A DNA stretch of 64,000 bases from the NCBI RefSeq assembly GCF_010723305.1, contig NZ_BLKW01000002.1:1426001-1490000 (forward strand). Reading direction: 5' to 3'. Numbering within the stretch: position 1 is the first letter of the stretch; each line of letters opens with the position of its first letter. This DNA comes from Mycobacterium botniense. GTDB lineage: Bacteria > Actinomycetota > Actinomycetes > Mycobacteriales > Mycobacteriaceae. Below the pieces are notes generated by a model. The model did not search any database. It was not told the origin of the DNA and saw only the letters and a list, made by a program, of their open reading frames with translations. Made by a program: the position numbers and the translations under genes. This document shows, one piece after another, positions 40,008 through 49,536 of the stretch.

Positions 40008-40915
40008 CACCGAGGTCCTTCGGGCCGATCGAATTTCTCGCGACGTCCCAAGCGCCGCAACCGGAACCACTCCATCAGGCCTTCAGGGTCGCGTCGGGAC
40101 ACCAAAAAGAACCAGCCGAACCGCAACCATTCCTGGGGAAGCAGTTTTCGCAGCCCGGGTTGGGACAGCAGATAGCCGCGGTTGCGATAGGTGAAATAAC
40201 GCTTGGCGGGGTCCTCAGGGTACTGGGTGTGCATCCGGCCGCCCAGAATCGGCTTGAATTCGTCCGATCCGCAGGGATGCAGATAGACCGCCTGCAGGCA
40301 GGTTCCGAACGGCAGCCCGGAACGAACCAGCCGGCGATGCATTTCGACTTCGTCGCCCCGGACGAACAGCCGCAGGTCGGGAACACCGATCGCCTCGATG
40401 GCCGATGCCCGAAACAGGGCTCCGTTGAACAGCGAAGCGATGCCGGGCAACAGATCTTGACCAGGCTCGGTGCTCAGCTCACGTGCCCATCTGCGCCAGA
40501 CCAGGCCGCGGCGCAGCGGGAACGCCAACCGTTGCGGGTCGTCCATGCTGCACACCATCGGCGACACCTCGGCCAGACCGTGTTTCGTCGCGCACGCCAG
40601 CAGCCGGTCCAGTACCTGTGTGTCCTGCGGGCGGCCGTCGTCGTCGGCCAGCCACACCCAGTCGGCGCCCAATGCCAGAGCATGTAATATGCCCAGCGCG
40701 AAACCTCCTGCGCCGCCCAGGTTTCGGCGTGAACCCAGATAGGTCGCGGGAATCGGCTGCCCGGACACCAGATCACGGACGCGACCGTCGTTGCCGTTGT
40801 CGATCACAATCAGGTGGTCGGGCGACCGGGTCTGGGTGTGCAGCGCATCCAGCGATTTCGCCAGCTCGTCGGGGCGGTGGTGGGTCACGACGACGGCGCA
40901 CACCGATTCAGTCAT
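40007..40915 (-). CDS. glfT1: Galactofuranosyltransferase GlfT1
   Basis: GT-2 (GT-A fold) enzyme of 302 residues that attaches the first galactofuranoses to the decaprenyl-PP-GlcNAc-Rha linker, before GlfT2 polymerises galactan. Visible motifs: VVVTHHRPDELAKS at the N-terminus, the metal-binding DDD in WLADDDGRPQD, and FVRGDEVEMHRR with the likely catalytic Asp. The start MTESVCAV at 40915 overlaps the end of wzt by 8 bases. The enzyme is cytosolic or membrane-associated. Confidence 0.94.
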   Translation of the reverse strand: MTESVCAVVVTHHRPDELAKSLDALHTQTRSPDHLIVIDNGNDGRVRDLVSGQPIPATYLGSRRNLGGAGGFALGILHALALGADWVWLADDDGRPQDTQVLDRLLACATKHGLAEVSPMVCSMDDPQRLAFPLRRGLVWRRWARELSTEPGQDLLPGIASLFNGALFRASAIEAIGVPDLRLFVRGDEVEMHRRLVRSGLPFGTCLQAVYLHPCGSDEFKPILGGRMHTQYPEDPAKRYFTYRNRGYLLSQPGLRKLLPQEWLRFGWFFLVSRRDPEGLMEWFRLRRLGRREKFDRPEGPR

Positions 40916-41735
40916 CGGCGGGCGTCCTGTGAGCAATCGGCTGAGCCGCTTCGGCCATCACCTCGCGCACGTGCCGGGCGGCGTCCTCGCCCTCGTAGGC
41001 GCGCACCACGTCTTCGATGCTTCCGGTGAGTTTGATGGTGCCGTGCTCGATCCACATCGCCGTTTTGCACAGGCGGGCCAAGAACTCGGTGGAATGGCTG
41101 GCAAACACTAAGATTCCCGAACGCTCCACCAGCTGCTGCAGCCGGGGCTGGGCTTTCTTCATGAAGTCGGCGTCGATGGCGCCGATACCCTCGTCGAGCA
41201 GCAGGATTTCCGGGTCGATGCTGGTGACTACGCCCATCGCCAGCCGTACCCGCATCCCGGTGGAATACGTGCGCAGGGGCATCGACAGGTAATCGCCTAA
41301 TTCGGTGAACTCAGCGATCTCGTCGACTTTGGCCTGCATCTGTTTGCGGGTCTGCCCGAGGAACAGGCCACGGATGATGATGTTCTCGTAGCCGGAAATC
41401 TCGGGGTCCATACCGATCCCGAGATCGAAGATGGGGGCCACCCTGCCGATGACGGTCGCGGACCCGCGTGTCGGCTCGTAGATTCCCGAAAGTAGGCGCA
41501 GCAGCGTCGATTTCCCGGCACCGTTATGCCCGACCAGGCCGACACGGTCACCCAGGCTCAGCGACAATGTGATATCGCGCAACGCCTCGATGACCACCAC
41601 GTTGGAGGTGTTGCGCCCAATCGTGCCGCCGGCCTTGGTCAGGAAGGTCTTCTTCAGCGAGCGTGACTTCGCGTCGAAAATAGGGAACTCCACCCACGCG
41701 TTGCGCGTCTCGATGCGCGGTCGGGCTACGGACAC
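40908..41735 (-). CDS. wzt: ABC exporter ATPase Wzt (Rv3781-like)
   Basis: ATP-binding subunit of the galactan-precursor exporter, 275 residues (Mtb 273). Walker A is GHNGAGKST, the signature region is YSTGMRVRLAMGV and Walker B is EILLLDEGIGAID. I chose the GTG at 41735 (SVARPRIETRNAWVEFP follows) because it lies just downstream of the bpa stop and gives the family length; the frame runs on to 42068 through bpa. It lacks the C-terminal carbohydrate-binding domain of some Wzt proteins. Confidence 0.93.
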   Translation of the reverse strand: MSVARPRIETRNAWVEFPIFDAKSRSLKKTFLTKAGGTIGRNTSNVVVIEALRDITLSLSLGDRVGLVGHNGAGKSTLLRLLSGIYEPTRGSATVIGRVAPIFDLGIGMDPEISGYENIIIRGLFLGQTRKQMQAKVDEIAEFTELGDYLSMPLRTYSTGMRVRLAMGVVTSIDPEILLLDEGIGAIDADFMKKAQPRLQQLVERSGILVFASHSTEFLARLCKTAMWIEHGTIKLTGSIEDVVRAYEGEDAARHVREVMAEAAQPIAHRTPADD

Positions 41736-41745
41736 CGCAGTCGGC

Positions 41746-42267
41746 TCACAGGTACTGCCCGTGGCCGGATGACTGCCCGGGCCGGGTGACACCGGGAGGA
41801 AGCGCGCCCTGGCGCATCTGTTCCAGCTGCGCGCGTGCGGCCATTTGCTGGGCGAACAGTGCCGTTTGGATCCCGTGGAACAACCCCTCCAGCCAGCCAA
41901 CAAGCTGAGCCTGGGCGATCCGCAATTCGGCGTCCGACGGCGCGGTGTCCTCGCTGAACGGTAGGGTGAGGCGGTCGAGCTCCTCGCGCAACTCCGGCGC
42001 CAGCCCATCCTCCAGTTCGCGGATGCTGGTGGCGTGGATCTCGCGCAACCGGTTGCGGCTGGCGTCATCGAGCGGTGCGGCCCGGACCTCTTCGAGCAGT
42101 TGTTTGATCATGGTGCCGATGCGCATCACCTTGGCGGGCTGCTCGACCAGGTCGGTCAGCGACCGGTCCTCGGAGTCGTCGTCGGATTGCGCGGCCATCG
42201 CGCGGGGGTCGACACCGCCGATGACCTCGATGTTGTGATCGCCATGGCTGGTACTCAATCCAGTCAC
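41746..42267 (-). CDS. bpa: ATP-independent bacterial proteasome activator Bpa/PafE
   Basis: Homologue of Mtb Rv3780 (PafE/Bpa), 173 residues. It forms a twelve-subunit ring that docks on the 20S proteasome and lets it degrade unfolded proteins, such as the heat-shock repressor HspR, without ATP. The helical core EQPAKVMRIGTMIKQLLEE is conserved and the C-terminal GQYL tail, which inserts into proteasome pockets, is intact. The start is the GTG at 42267 (TGLSTSHGDHN follows); the frame goes on to 42336 with no conserved residues. It is embedded in the cell-wall operon, as in Mtb. Confidence 0.93.
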   Translation of the reverse strand: MTGLSTSHGDHNIEVIGGVDPRAMAAQSDDDSEDRSLTDLVEQPAKVMRIGTMIKQLLEEVRAAPLDDASRNRLREIHATSIRELEDGLAPELREELDRLTLPFSEDTAPSDAELRIAQAQLVGWLEGLFHGIQTALFAQQMAARAQLEQMRQGALPPGVTRPGQSSGHGQYL

Positions 42268-42283
42268 CGTCCTTATGCGTGTT

Positions 42284-44308
42284 CTAGGAGCGTGTCGCGG
42301 CGCCAGGTCCGCGCCATTCGTATATACGCGCCTCACCGTTGTCGTAAATCTTCGCCCACGACGTGGATTTCTCTAACGAGACTAGCCCGTCGGGCATCAC
42401 GAACCCCCTGACGGTGGGTGAGCTGATCAAGACATAGCGGATATGAAGCGCCCGCACCGCCTCGAGGACGCGCGAATCGGTGTCCGCTTTGCTGGCATAG
42501 GCCCAGAAGATGAACCGGTGGTAGCCCGGGCCCTGCTGTACCGGGTAGTCGTAATGCGTCCACAGCGGGTGCAGACCGGCCACTGCATACATCCACGCGG
42601 TGCCGTCGGTATTGGCGTTGCCGATCAGGGTGTCACGGGCGCCGGGAAGAGTGGCGAGGTAGGCAAAGGCTTCCAGGTCTTTCTTGTCGATCATCACCGA
42701 GTCGTATTTGTCGCCGAACAAAAACCGGTGCCGCGGAAAGTAATGCCAGGCGCTCAGCACGCTCGTCGTCGCCAGCAGCGCGACGGTAACAGTGACCCAC
42801 ACCGGCTCGGGCAGGCGCCGCGGCCAGCGGTCGGCCACCCGCCTGACCGCCGCCACCGTGACCATGACCAGCGTTAACAGGCCGATACCGGCCATGGGCG
42901 TCAGCAGCATCGTGATGAACGCCGAGATCCGGCGCGGATCTTTGTAGAAGAACTCACTGAACATTCCCCCCACCGCACCGATGGGGTTACCCAACGGCGT
43001 TCCGGCGTCGACGTCCACCACAATCAGCAGCAGCCACACCACCAGCGGCCACCAGATCTTTGTGACCAGCAGCACCAGGCCGCCGACTGCGGCCAGCGCG
43101 ATAAGCCCGTACTGGACGGGGAAGTCGTTGAGGTGGCGGGAGTGCTGGAAGATGGCGTCGAAAACTCCGCGTTTCTTGCTCAAATGGGTGAGGAACGAGT
43201 GTCCGGCGATGATGTCTTCCTGCTGTTTGACGCTCAAAAACTGCGGTAGCAGGATCAAACCGGCCGGCGCCACAACGGTCGCCAGAATCCCCAGGTCGGC
43301 GAGCCGGCCGCGTACCGGGCGCCGCAGCGCCTCCAACAGCCACCACGCCAGCAGCAACGTGACGACGATGACGCCCCCGGTGATGTGCACCGAGAAGACG
43401 CCCACCAGCGTCAAAATGGCCAACGGGATTCGGTCGCGGTGCCGCAGGGTGGAGGTGATCAGCGCCATGGTCGGCACCGCGATTCCATAGGCCACCAAGT
43501 TGGGCATGGCAGCGACGTCGAATTCGACGTAGGGCACCGCGGTAAACGATGCGGACAGGGCCGCTGCGGTGGCCGCCGCGCCTGCGGCGCGCCACTGGTC
43601 AGCGTGCGGGCGCATCACATGCCAGGTGAGGATGGCTGCGCTGGCCGGGAACAACCAGATTGCGGCTGCCAGCGAGCTCAGGGTGTATGCGGTAGTGGGC
43701 GCCGCGCCGGTGAGCTGGCATAACAGCGCGACCAGGGCGTGAAACGCCGAGGGGTAGTACAGCTCGGCGTGGGTTTCGACGTTGCGCAGTTCGCCCATAT
43801 GAGTCGACGACGCCTGCCCGGTGTCGAGAATGAAGCGGACGGTGTTGGCATGCCAGACCGCGTCCCAGGTGCTGGGGATGGATTGCCAGTCGGGGATGCC
43901 ACGAAGCGCTGCCAGGAAAATCAGCAGCGCGCCCAGCAGCACTCCCGCGGCGATGGTCACCGCCGGCCAGCCGCTGAGCGCTTGTGCTTCGGCCCGGGCG
44001 TCGCGGTAGCGGGCCAGCAGCACCCGGAAGGTCGCGGCCAGCACGGTGACCGCGGCCAGGGTGGCCAACGCTGTCCACGCGTTCCAAGGGATTCGCAGCG
44101 CGCCGAACGGGATGATGGCCACCGCGACCGTTCCGTAGGTCAGTGGCGGGCCAACCGCAACGGTGATCGGCCAGGTTAGCTGGCTGCTGCGTGCAATGAT
44201 CGCCCCCGGTGCTATCAGCAAAATCAATGCTGTTAGCACTCCGCTCGCAAGCCCCACTGGACTAGTATGTCTGGCCGGGCGACCTGGCTCGGGACGGCGG
44301 GGACGCAT
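42284..44308 (-). CDS. Membrane glycosyltransferase (Rv3779-like polyprenyl-phosphomannose synthase)
   Basis: Polytopic membrane protein of about 674 residues (Mtb Rv3779, 666). Mtb Rv3779 has been described as a polyprenyl-phosphomannose synthase for mannosides. It has about 12 helices in the N-terminal two thirds and a soluble C-terminal part ([20 protein letters not shown]). The start [11 protein letters not shown] at 44308 is preferred because upstream frame sequence overlaps the divergent aminotransferase gene. Sixteen bases separate its stop from the bpa start. Precise enzyme activity is taken from the family. Confidence 0.82.
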   Translation of the reverse strand: MRPRRPEPGRPARHTSPVGLASGVLTALILLIAPGAIIARSSQLTWPITVAVGPPLTYGTVAVAIIPFGALRIPWNAWTALATLAAVTVLAATFRVLLARYRDARAEAQALSGWPAVTIAAGVLLGALLIFLAALRGIPDWQSIPSTWDAVWHANTVRFILDTGQASSTHMGELRNVETHAELYYPSAFHALVALLCQLTGAAPTTAYTLSSLAAAIWLFPASAAILTWHVMRPHADQWRAAGAAATAAALSASFTAVPYVEFDVAAMPNLVAYGIAVPTMALITSTLRHRDRIPLAILTLVGVFSVHITGGVIVVTLLLAWWLLEALRRPVRGRLADLGILATVVAPAGLILLPQFLSVKQQEDIIAGHSFLTHLSKKRGVFDAIFQHSRHLNDFPVQYGLIALAAVGGLVLLVTKIWWPLVVWLLLIVVDVDAGTPLGNPIGAVGGMFSEFFYKDPRRISAFITMLLTPMAGIGLLTLVMVTVAAVRRVADRWPRRLPEPVWVTVTVALLATTSVLSAWHYFPRHRFLFGDKYDSVMIDKKDLEAFAYLATLPGARDTLIGNANTDGTAWMYAVAGLHPLWTHYDYPVQQGPGYHRFIFWAYASKADTDSRVLEAVRALHIRYVLISSPTVRGFVMPDGLVSLEKSTSWAKIYDNGEARIYEWRGPGAATRS

Positions 44309-44366
44309 CCGGGTGCCCGCTACCGTCACGGTTTGCAGTGATCGTGGTGGCTCTAAGGTGGCAGGC

Positions 44367-45563
44367 ATGGCATATGACGTCGCCCGGGTGCGCGGACTCC
44401 ATCCGTCGCTGGGTGACGGGTGGGTGCATTTCGACGCGCAGCTGGGAATGCTGATCCCGGAGTCGGTGGCGACCACGGTGTCGACCGCTTTTCGCAGGTC
44501 GGTCGCTAGCACCGTGGGGGCGCATCCGGCGGCCAAGCGAAGCGCCGCAATGCTGGAAGCGGCACGTGAGGCGGTTGCTGACCTGCTCAATGCCGACCCG
44601 CGCGGTGTCGTGCTGGGCGCCGATCGCGCGGTTTTACTGTCGTTGCTGGCCGACGCCTCGTCCTCGCGAGCGGGTCTGGGCTATGAGATGATCGTCACCC
44701 GTCTGGATGACGAAGCGAATATCGCTCCGTGGTTGCGTGCGGCGCACCGCCACGGCGCCCGGGTGAAATGGGCCGAGGTCGACATCGAGACCGGCGAGCT
44801 GCCGGCGTGGCAGTGGGAGACCCTGATCGGACAACCGACGCGGTTGGTCGCGATTGCCTCCGCGTCGGGCACGTTGGGCACGGTCACAGATCTTCGGGTG
44901 GTGACCAAGCTGGTTCACGACGTCGGCGGGTTGGTGGTGGTCGACCATTCCGCCGCGGCACCCTACCGGCTGATGGACATCCAAGAAACCGACGCCGACG
45001 TGGTGGCGGTGAACGCCGTCGGGTGGGGAGGACCCCCGATCGGGGCGTTGGTGTTTCGTGATCCGGCACTGATCAACGCGTTCAACTCCGTGTCGACCAA
45101 CCCCTATGCGACGGGGCCGGGGCGTCTTGAGCTCGGGGTGCACCAGTTTGCTTTGCTCGCCGGTGTCGTCGCCAGTATCGAATATCTGGCCGCGCTCGAC
45201 GAGTCTGCTCGCGGAACCAGACGTGAACGGTTGTCGGTATCAATGCAATCCGCGGCTGCCTACATGAACCGGGTATTCGATTACCTGATGGCGTCGCTGC
45301 GGTCGCTGCCGCTGGTCATGGTGATCGGCCGGCCCGAGGTGCGGATCCCGGTGGTCAGTTTCGCCGTGCATGAGGTACCGGCCGAACGGGTAGTGCAGCG
45401 GTTGGCCGATAACGGGATTCTGGCGATTGCCAATGCCAGCTCACGAGTGCTCGACGTGATCGGCGTCAACGATGTCGGCGGTGCGGTCACCCTGGGGCTG
45501 GCCCATTACTCGACGACGATCGAAGTCGACCAGCTGGTGCGCGCCCTGGCGTCGCTGGGTTAG
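44367..45563 (+). CDS. Class V aminotransferase-fold protein (Rv3778c-like)
   Basis: A 398-residue protein of the cysteine-desulfurase-like PLP fold, the same length as Mtb Rv3778c. The fold pattern is clear: [18 protein letters not shown] with the cofactor-binding Asp/His region and [13 protein letters not shown] where the PLP loop should be. At the place of the Schiff-base Lys (SGHK in SufS/CsdA) the chain reads VNAVGWGG, with no Lys, so it may not be a normal PLP enzyme. ATG 44367 lies divergent from the Rv3779-like gene with 58 bases between starts. Confidence 0.85.
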   Translation: MAYDVARVRGLHPSLGDGWVHFDAQLGMLIPESVATTVSTAFRRSVASTVGAHPAAKRSAAMLEAAREAVADLLNADPRGVVLGADRAVLLSLLADASSSRAGLGYEMIVTRLDDEANIAPWLRAAHRHGARVKWAEVDIETGELPAWQWETLIGQPTRLVAIASASGTLGTVTDLRVVTKLVHDVGGLVVVDHSAAAPYRLMDIQETDADVVAVNAVGWGGPPIGALVFRDPALINAFNSVSTNPYATGPGRLELGVHQFALLAGVVASIEYLAALDESARGTRRERLSVSMQSAAAYMNRVFDYLMASLRSLPLVMVIGRPEVRIPVVSFAVHEVPAERVVQRLADNGILAIANASSRVLDVIGVNDVGGAVTLGLAHYSTTIEVDQLVRALASLG

Positions 45564-45603
45564 CCGCGGGGGCACACCACCCATATGCCGGCGGCGGGTC
45601 ACG

Positions 45604-46590
45604 CTAGACAGTCAACACAATTTTGCCGGCTACCTGTCCTGACACCAGCAATTGGTGCGCGTCCGCGGCCCGCTGAATTGGCATCCGGGCGCCGATCACC
45701 GGGCGGACCCGGCCATCGGCGAGCATCGGCCACACCGAGTTGACTACCGCCTCGACGATGACGCTCTTGCCGTGGGGGCCGGTCACCGGCCGGCCCCGCA
45801 GCGCGGTGCCGATGACACGCGCGCGTTTGCTGATCAGCGTGCCGAGGTTGAGCTCGCCTTTCACCCCGCCCTGCAACCCGATGACGATCAGCTGACCGTC
45901 GTCGGCCAGGGCATCGATATTGCGCCCCAGGTATGCGGCGCCCATGATGTCAAGGATCACGTCGGCGCCCGCACCGCCGGTTGCCTCGCGCACCCGGGTG
46001 ACGAAGTCCTCATCGCGATACGCGATGGTGATTTCCGCGCCCAGGTCACGGCAGAGCTGCAGTTTGGCCGGTGAGCCGGCAGTAGTCGCCACCCGCGCGC
46101 CGAGCGCCCGGGCGACCTGGATGGCATGGCTGCCCACTCCGCTGGCGCCGCCGTGGATCAAAACCACCTGCCCGGCGGCCAGATGGGCGGTCATCACCAG
46201 GTTTGACCACACCGTGCAGGCGACCTCCGGGAGGCCGGCGGCGTCTACCAGGTCGACGCAGTCGGGAATGCGCATCACCTGACCGGCCGGGACAGCGACA
46301 TATTCGGCGTAGCCGCCGCCGGACAGCAAGGCGCAAACTTCCTGCCCGACAGCCCATCCGGTGACCTCTGAGCCAACGGCGGTGATGACGCCGGCTGCCT
46401 CCATTCCCAGAATCTCACTGGCACCCGGCGGGGGCGGGTAGCGACCGGCGGCCTGCAGCACATCGGCACGGTTGACACCGGCGGCGCTGACCTTGATCAG
46501 CACTTCGTCGCGGTCCGGTTGCACATCGGGAACTTCCCGCCACACCAACTGGTCGGCAGATTCGGTGACGATGGCGTGCATGCCGGCCAC
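45604..46590 (-). CDS. NAD(P)H:quinone oxidoreductase, zinc-free MDR family (Rv3777-like)
   Basis: Medium-chain dehydrogenase/reductase of 328 residues, similar to quinone oxidoreductase and PIG3. The N-terminal catalytic domain (GVNRADVLQAAGRYP) is followed by a Rossmann domain with the nucleotide-binding motif IHGGASGVGSHAIQVA at about 145-160. No structural zinc cysteines are visible. Function in the cell unknown; it probably reduces quinones or enones with NADPH. It converges with the aminotransferase-like gene, about 40 bases between stops. An internal ATG three codons in (MHAIVTES) is an alternative start. Confidence 0.88.
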   Translation of the reverse strand: MAGMHAIVTESADQLVWREVPDVQPDRDEVLIKVSAAGVNRADVLQAAGRYPPPPGASEILGMEAAGVITAVGSEVTGWAVGQEVCALLSGGGYAEYVAVPAGQVMRIPDCVDLVDAAGLPEVACTVWSNLVMTAHLAAGQVVLIHGGASGVGSHAIQVARALGARVATTAGSPAKLQLCRDLGAEITIAYRDEDFVTRVREATGGAGADVILDIMGAAYLGRNIDALADDGQLIVIGLQGGVKGELNLGTLISKRARVIGTALRGRPVTGPHGKSVIVEAVVNSVWPMLADGRVRPVIGARMPIQRAADAHQLLVSGQVAGKIVLTV

Positions 46591-46711
46591 CTTACTGGCC
46601 GCGGACAGCGGCTATTCGGCAACGGCCAGGCGCTCTACCATAGCGGCGCTGAAGCTATCCGGTCGACCGGTGCAGTCCAGGCGCCGGTGACGTGCAGCTA
46701 CCCTGGTCAGC

Positions 46712-46798
46712 GGTGGTGTGGCAGAGCGGCCTAATGCACTCGCCTTGAAAGCGAGAGACGGCTAACACCGTCCGGGGGTTCAAATCCCTCCGCCACCG
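46712..46798 (+). tRNA. tRNA-Ser (anticodon TGA)
   Basis: An 87-base type II tRNA folds well. The acceptor arm GGTGGTG (46712-46718) pairs with CGCCACC (46791-46797). The anticodon stem CTCGC/GCGAG encloses the loop CTTGAAA with anticodon TGA, which reads UCA serine codons. A long variable arm GACGGCTAACACCGTC and the T-loop GTTCAAATC are present. No encoded CCA follows. Confidence 0.96.
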
Positions 46799-46908
46799 CG
46801 GATCGGCGGGTGACGCCCCGGCGGTGGCCCTGACATCGCCGGGGGCGGCGTGCCGACTTGCGGCCCGGTGAGCGCCGATCACGGCTGCGGTCTCGGCCAC
46901 AGCGCATC

Positions 46909-48144
46909 CTATCGGCGCGGAATCACCGCGGTGATGGTGTCCATCACCGCGGTATAGCGGTTGGCCGCGGGATCCCGGCCGGGTTTACCGCTGCTGACCA
47001 GCCCAGCTGCAAGGCCGCGGTCAGGGTCGGCCCAGATGGCGATATTCACCAGCCCGAGATGGCCGAATGCCGCAGGAGCGTTGCGCCCAAATGGCCCAAA
47101 CCTGTTTGATCCCAACATGAAACCTGTGCCCCAACGAAGTGGCTTCAGCCCCGTCGCGACATCAGGTCGCAGGCGCCGGCATTGCCGCACCGCAGTGTGC
47201 AGCGTGTCCGGCCGCATCACCCGCACGCCGTCGAGTTCACCGCCGCGGCGCAGGATTTCCGCGAAGCGTGACAGCTCGTAGGCGTTGGAGACAGTGTTGG
47301 ACGAGGGGATCACACTGGTCAGAAAAAGCGGCTGGTTGGTCAAGGGGATGATCTGATGCACCGTGCCGCCGATCGCCTTGCGGAAGGCCTTCGCGATCGG
47401 CGCAGGTAACGGCTTGCCGGTGGCATGACTTGGTGCCACCAGCGGAAGATCTTGCGCCGCAACGCCGTAGTTCGTCCACCGGAAGCCGAGTGGGTTGAGG
47501 ATCTCGGCGGCCAGGATATCGCGGATGTTTTTGCCAGTGGCGGCGGATACGATTTCCCGCGTCAACGGTCCCCAGGTCAGCGCGTGGTAGATATGCACCA
47601 ACCCGGGCCGGTACAGGGGCCGCAATTCGGCGAGCTTTTCGCGGGCATATGCGCTATCGTCCGCGCGGGTGACGTCGGGTTTACGCCTGGGTGCAAACGG
47701 AACTCCCGCGCTATGGGTCAGCACGTGGCGGATCGTGGTGCGGTCTTTGCCGTGGCTGGTGTAGCTGGGCAGGTATTCGCACACGCGGTCATCGAGTGAG
47801 AAGTAGCCACGTTCGGCGAGCATATGCATCACGGTCACGGTGATAGCTTTGGCCGCGGAGTACACGCAAAACGGTGTGTCGGTCGTGACCGGAATCTTCT
47901 CGGCGCCGGGCGGATCGGTCGGAGCGTTACCCCAACCGTGCCCGATCGCCCGGTTGAGTATGACCCTGCCGTGGTACCGCAGACACAACTGGATCGCCGG
48001 GTGCATTCCGCCCGCATACCAGTGCCGCACGGCCTGCCAGATCCGTTCGATCGCTGCCCGGTCGATACCGGAGTGGTCTTCGTCGCCGACGGCCGTGACG
48101 GCGTCAAGGTCGTCGGGGACGCGGATCCTGCCTTCATCGGTCAC
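46909..48144 (-). CDS. lipE: Beta-lactamase/esterase-family protein LipE
   Basis: Serine-hydrolase of the class C beta-lactamase/DD-peptidase fold, 411 residues, in the place of Mtb lipE (Rv3775). The SxxK catalytic motif is Ser96-Ala-Ala-Lys99 in VYSAAKAITV. Family members are mostly esterases or lipases; its substrate is not known. No signal peptide is evident at the N-terminus MTDEGRIRVPDDLD. echA21 lies upstream (its stop 143 bases away) and a tRNA-Ser gene lies downstream. Confidence 0.9.
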   Translation of the reverse strand: MTDEGRIRVPDDLDAVTAVGDEDHSGIDRAAIERIWQAVRHWYAGGMHPAIQLCLRYHGRVILNRAIGHGWGNAPTDPPGAEKIPVTTDTPFCVYSAAKAITVTVMHMLAERGYFSLDDRVCEYLPSYTSHGKDRTTIRHVLTHSAGVPFAPRRKPDVTRADDSAYAREKLAELRPLYRPGLVHIYHALTWGPLTREIVSAATGKNIRDILAAEILNPLGFRWTNYGVAAQDLPLVAPSHATGKPLPAPIAKAFRKAIGGTVHQIIPLTNQPLFLTSVIPSSNTVSNAYELSRFAEILRRGGELDGVRVMRPDTLHTAVRQCRRLRPDVATGLKPLRWGTGFMLGSNRFGPFGRNAPAAFGHLGLVNIAIWADPDRGLAAGLVSSGKPGRDPAANRYTAVMDTITAVIPRR

Positions 48145-48286
48145 GTCCGTCAGGGTACGTGTTTACCTGGTGCCCGCCGCGTGTCGGTCAGACTGGCCTG
48201 CGGGGATTGCAGCGCGGTGCCGGCCGGGGCGCGAGCTTGGGCGGCGGGGCCCCGGATGTGTCGGACACGGTCACCGCTCGGGCGGT

Positions 48287-49111
48287 CTATTCGCCGGTAA
48301 ACTTCGCCGGACGTTTCGCGAAGGTCGCGCTGATCCCCTCGGCCAGGTCCTTCGACGGCAGGAATGCCGCGTTCCAGGCGGCGACATAGCGCAAACTGGC
48401 CGAGACCGCCGCGATGCGTTGCTGGTCAAGGACGTCTTTGATGCCCCGGACGGTCAGCGGCGGGTTGTCGGCGATGTCGGCGGCAGTGGCGCGTGCGGCA
48501 GCCAGGGTGGCTTCGGCGTCGGCGAACACCTCGTTGACTAAACCGATTTTTTCGGCCCGGGCAGCGTCGATGTCTTTGCCCGTCAAAGCCAGCTCCCGCA
48601 GCTGCCCGTCGTTTACGATCAGCGGCAGCCGCGCGAGGCTGCCCATATCAGCGACGATCGCGAGCTTCACCTCGCGAACCGAGAACTTGGCATCGGCACT
48701 GGCGTAGCGGATATCTGTCGCCGCGATGAGGTCGACGCCGCCGCCGATGCACCAGCCGTGCACCGAGGCGATGGTGGGGGTACGGCAGTCGGCCACGGCA
48801 TTGATCGCCTTCTGCATGCGCAGGATCTCGGCGTGGAAGTCTGCGCGCGGGCGGGCCGACGTCCCTTCGGCCAGGACCGCCCCGAGCGACCCGCCCATCG
48901 CCGGCAAGTCCAGCCCGTAGCTGAAGTTGTCACCCGACCCGGTGATGACGATGGCCCGCACGTCACGGTCGGCGTCCAGGGCGGCGAATACCTCCGGCAT
49001 CTCCGACCAGAACGCCGGGCCCATCGCATTGCCTTTGCCCGGGCCGATCAGCGTCACCTGCGCGATGTGATCGTGGGTTTCCACAGTGACGGATTCATAC
49101 GGCTGACCCAT
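48287..49111 (-). CDS. echA21: Enoyl-CoA hydratase-family protein EchA21
   Basis: Crotonase-fold protein of 274 residues, matching Mtb EchA21 (Rv3774) in size and location. The oxyanion-hole segments NFSYGLDLPAMGG (about 62-74) and HGWCIGGGVDLIAATDIR (about 119-136) are present. It may hydrate enoyl-CoA in fatty-acid or sterol breakdown; exact substrate unknown. The ATG at 49111 is followed by GQPYESVTVETHDHI. A tRNA-Arg gene on the same strand lies 155 bases upstream. Confidence 0.92.
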   Translation of the reverse strand: MGQPYESVTVETHDHIAQVTLIGPGKGNAMGPAFWSEMPEVFAALDADRDVRAIVITGSGDNFSYGLDLPAMGGSLGAVLAEGTSARPRADFHAEILRMQKAINAVADCRTPTIASVHGWCIGGGVDLIAATDIRYASADAKFSVREVKLAIVADMGSLARLPLIVNDGQLRELALTGKDIDAARAEKIGLVNEVFADAEATLAAARATAADIADNPPLTVRGIKDVLDQQRIAAVSASLRYVAAWNAAFLPSKDLAEGISATFAKRPAKFTGE

Positions 49112-49266
49112 GACGAGACCGTACCGTGCTCGTTTTGTCTTCCGGAGCGCGGCCCGGATTGGATGTGACGCCGTAGCCGTGGCCGGGCCGCCGCGGTAAG
49201 ACCTGCTCGCGGGAGAAATACGCGACAGCGAAATAGAAAGAGCGGCCGATTTCTCGGGTGAGAGCG

Positions 49267-49339
49267 CGCGCCCGAAGGGAATCGAACCCCCAACCTTCTG
49301 ATCCGTAGTCAGATGCTCTATCCGTTGAGCTACGGGCGC
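49267..49339 (-). tRNA. tRNA-Arg (anticodon ACG)
   Basis: A 73-base tRNA on the - strand. The acceptor arm GCGCCCG/CGGGCGC closes perfectly. The anticodon loop CTACGGA between TCTGA and TCAGA gives ACG, which after inosine modification reads CGU, CGC and CGA. The D-arm GCTCAACGGATAGAGC and T-loop GTTCGATTC are standard. It is twenty bases from the next tRNA on the same strand. Confidence 0.96.
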
Positions 49340-49358
49340 CTGTTTTCAATTCTCCCGG

Positions 49359-49450
49359 TGGCGGAGGCGAGAGGATTTGAACCTCCGGTCCCCGTTTAAG
49401 AGGACAACTCATTAGCAGTGAGTCCCATTCGGCCGCTCTGGCACGCCTCC
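49359..49450 (-). tRNA. tRNA-Ser (anticodon GCT), with encoded CCA
   Basis: Type II tRNA on the - strand, 89 bases plus an encoded CCA (49359-49361). The acceptor arm GGAGGCG pairs with CGCCTCC. The anticodon stem ACTCA/TGAGT encloses CTGCTAA, anticodon GCT, which reads AGC and AGU. It has a long variable arm and T-loop GTTCAAATC. Co-directional with tRNA-Arg; hisC2 begins 87 bases away on the other strand. Confidence 0.96.
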
Positions 49451-49536
49451 TTGGATTTCCTGAGGGTACCGGACCGTAGCGAGGTCCCGGAACACCGCGG
49501 ACCACAGCGTACACACCACCGACATATGCTGTCGAA

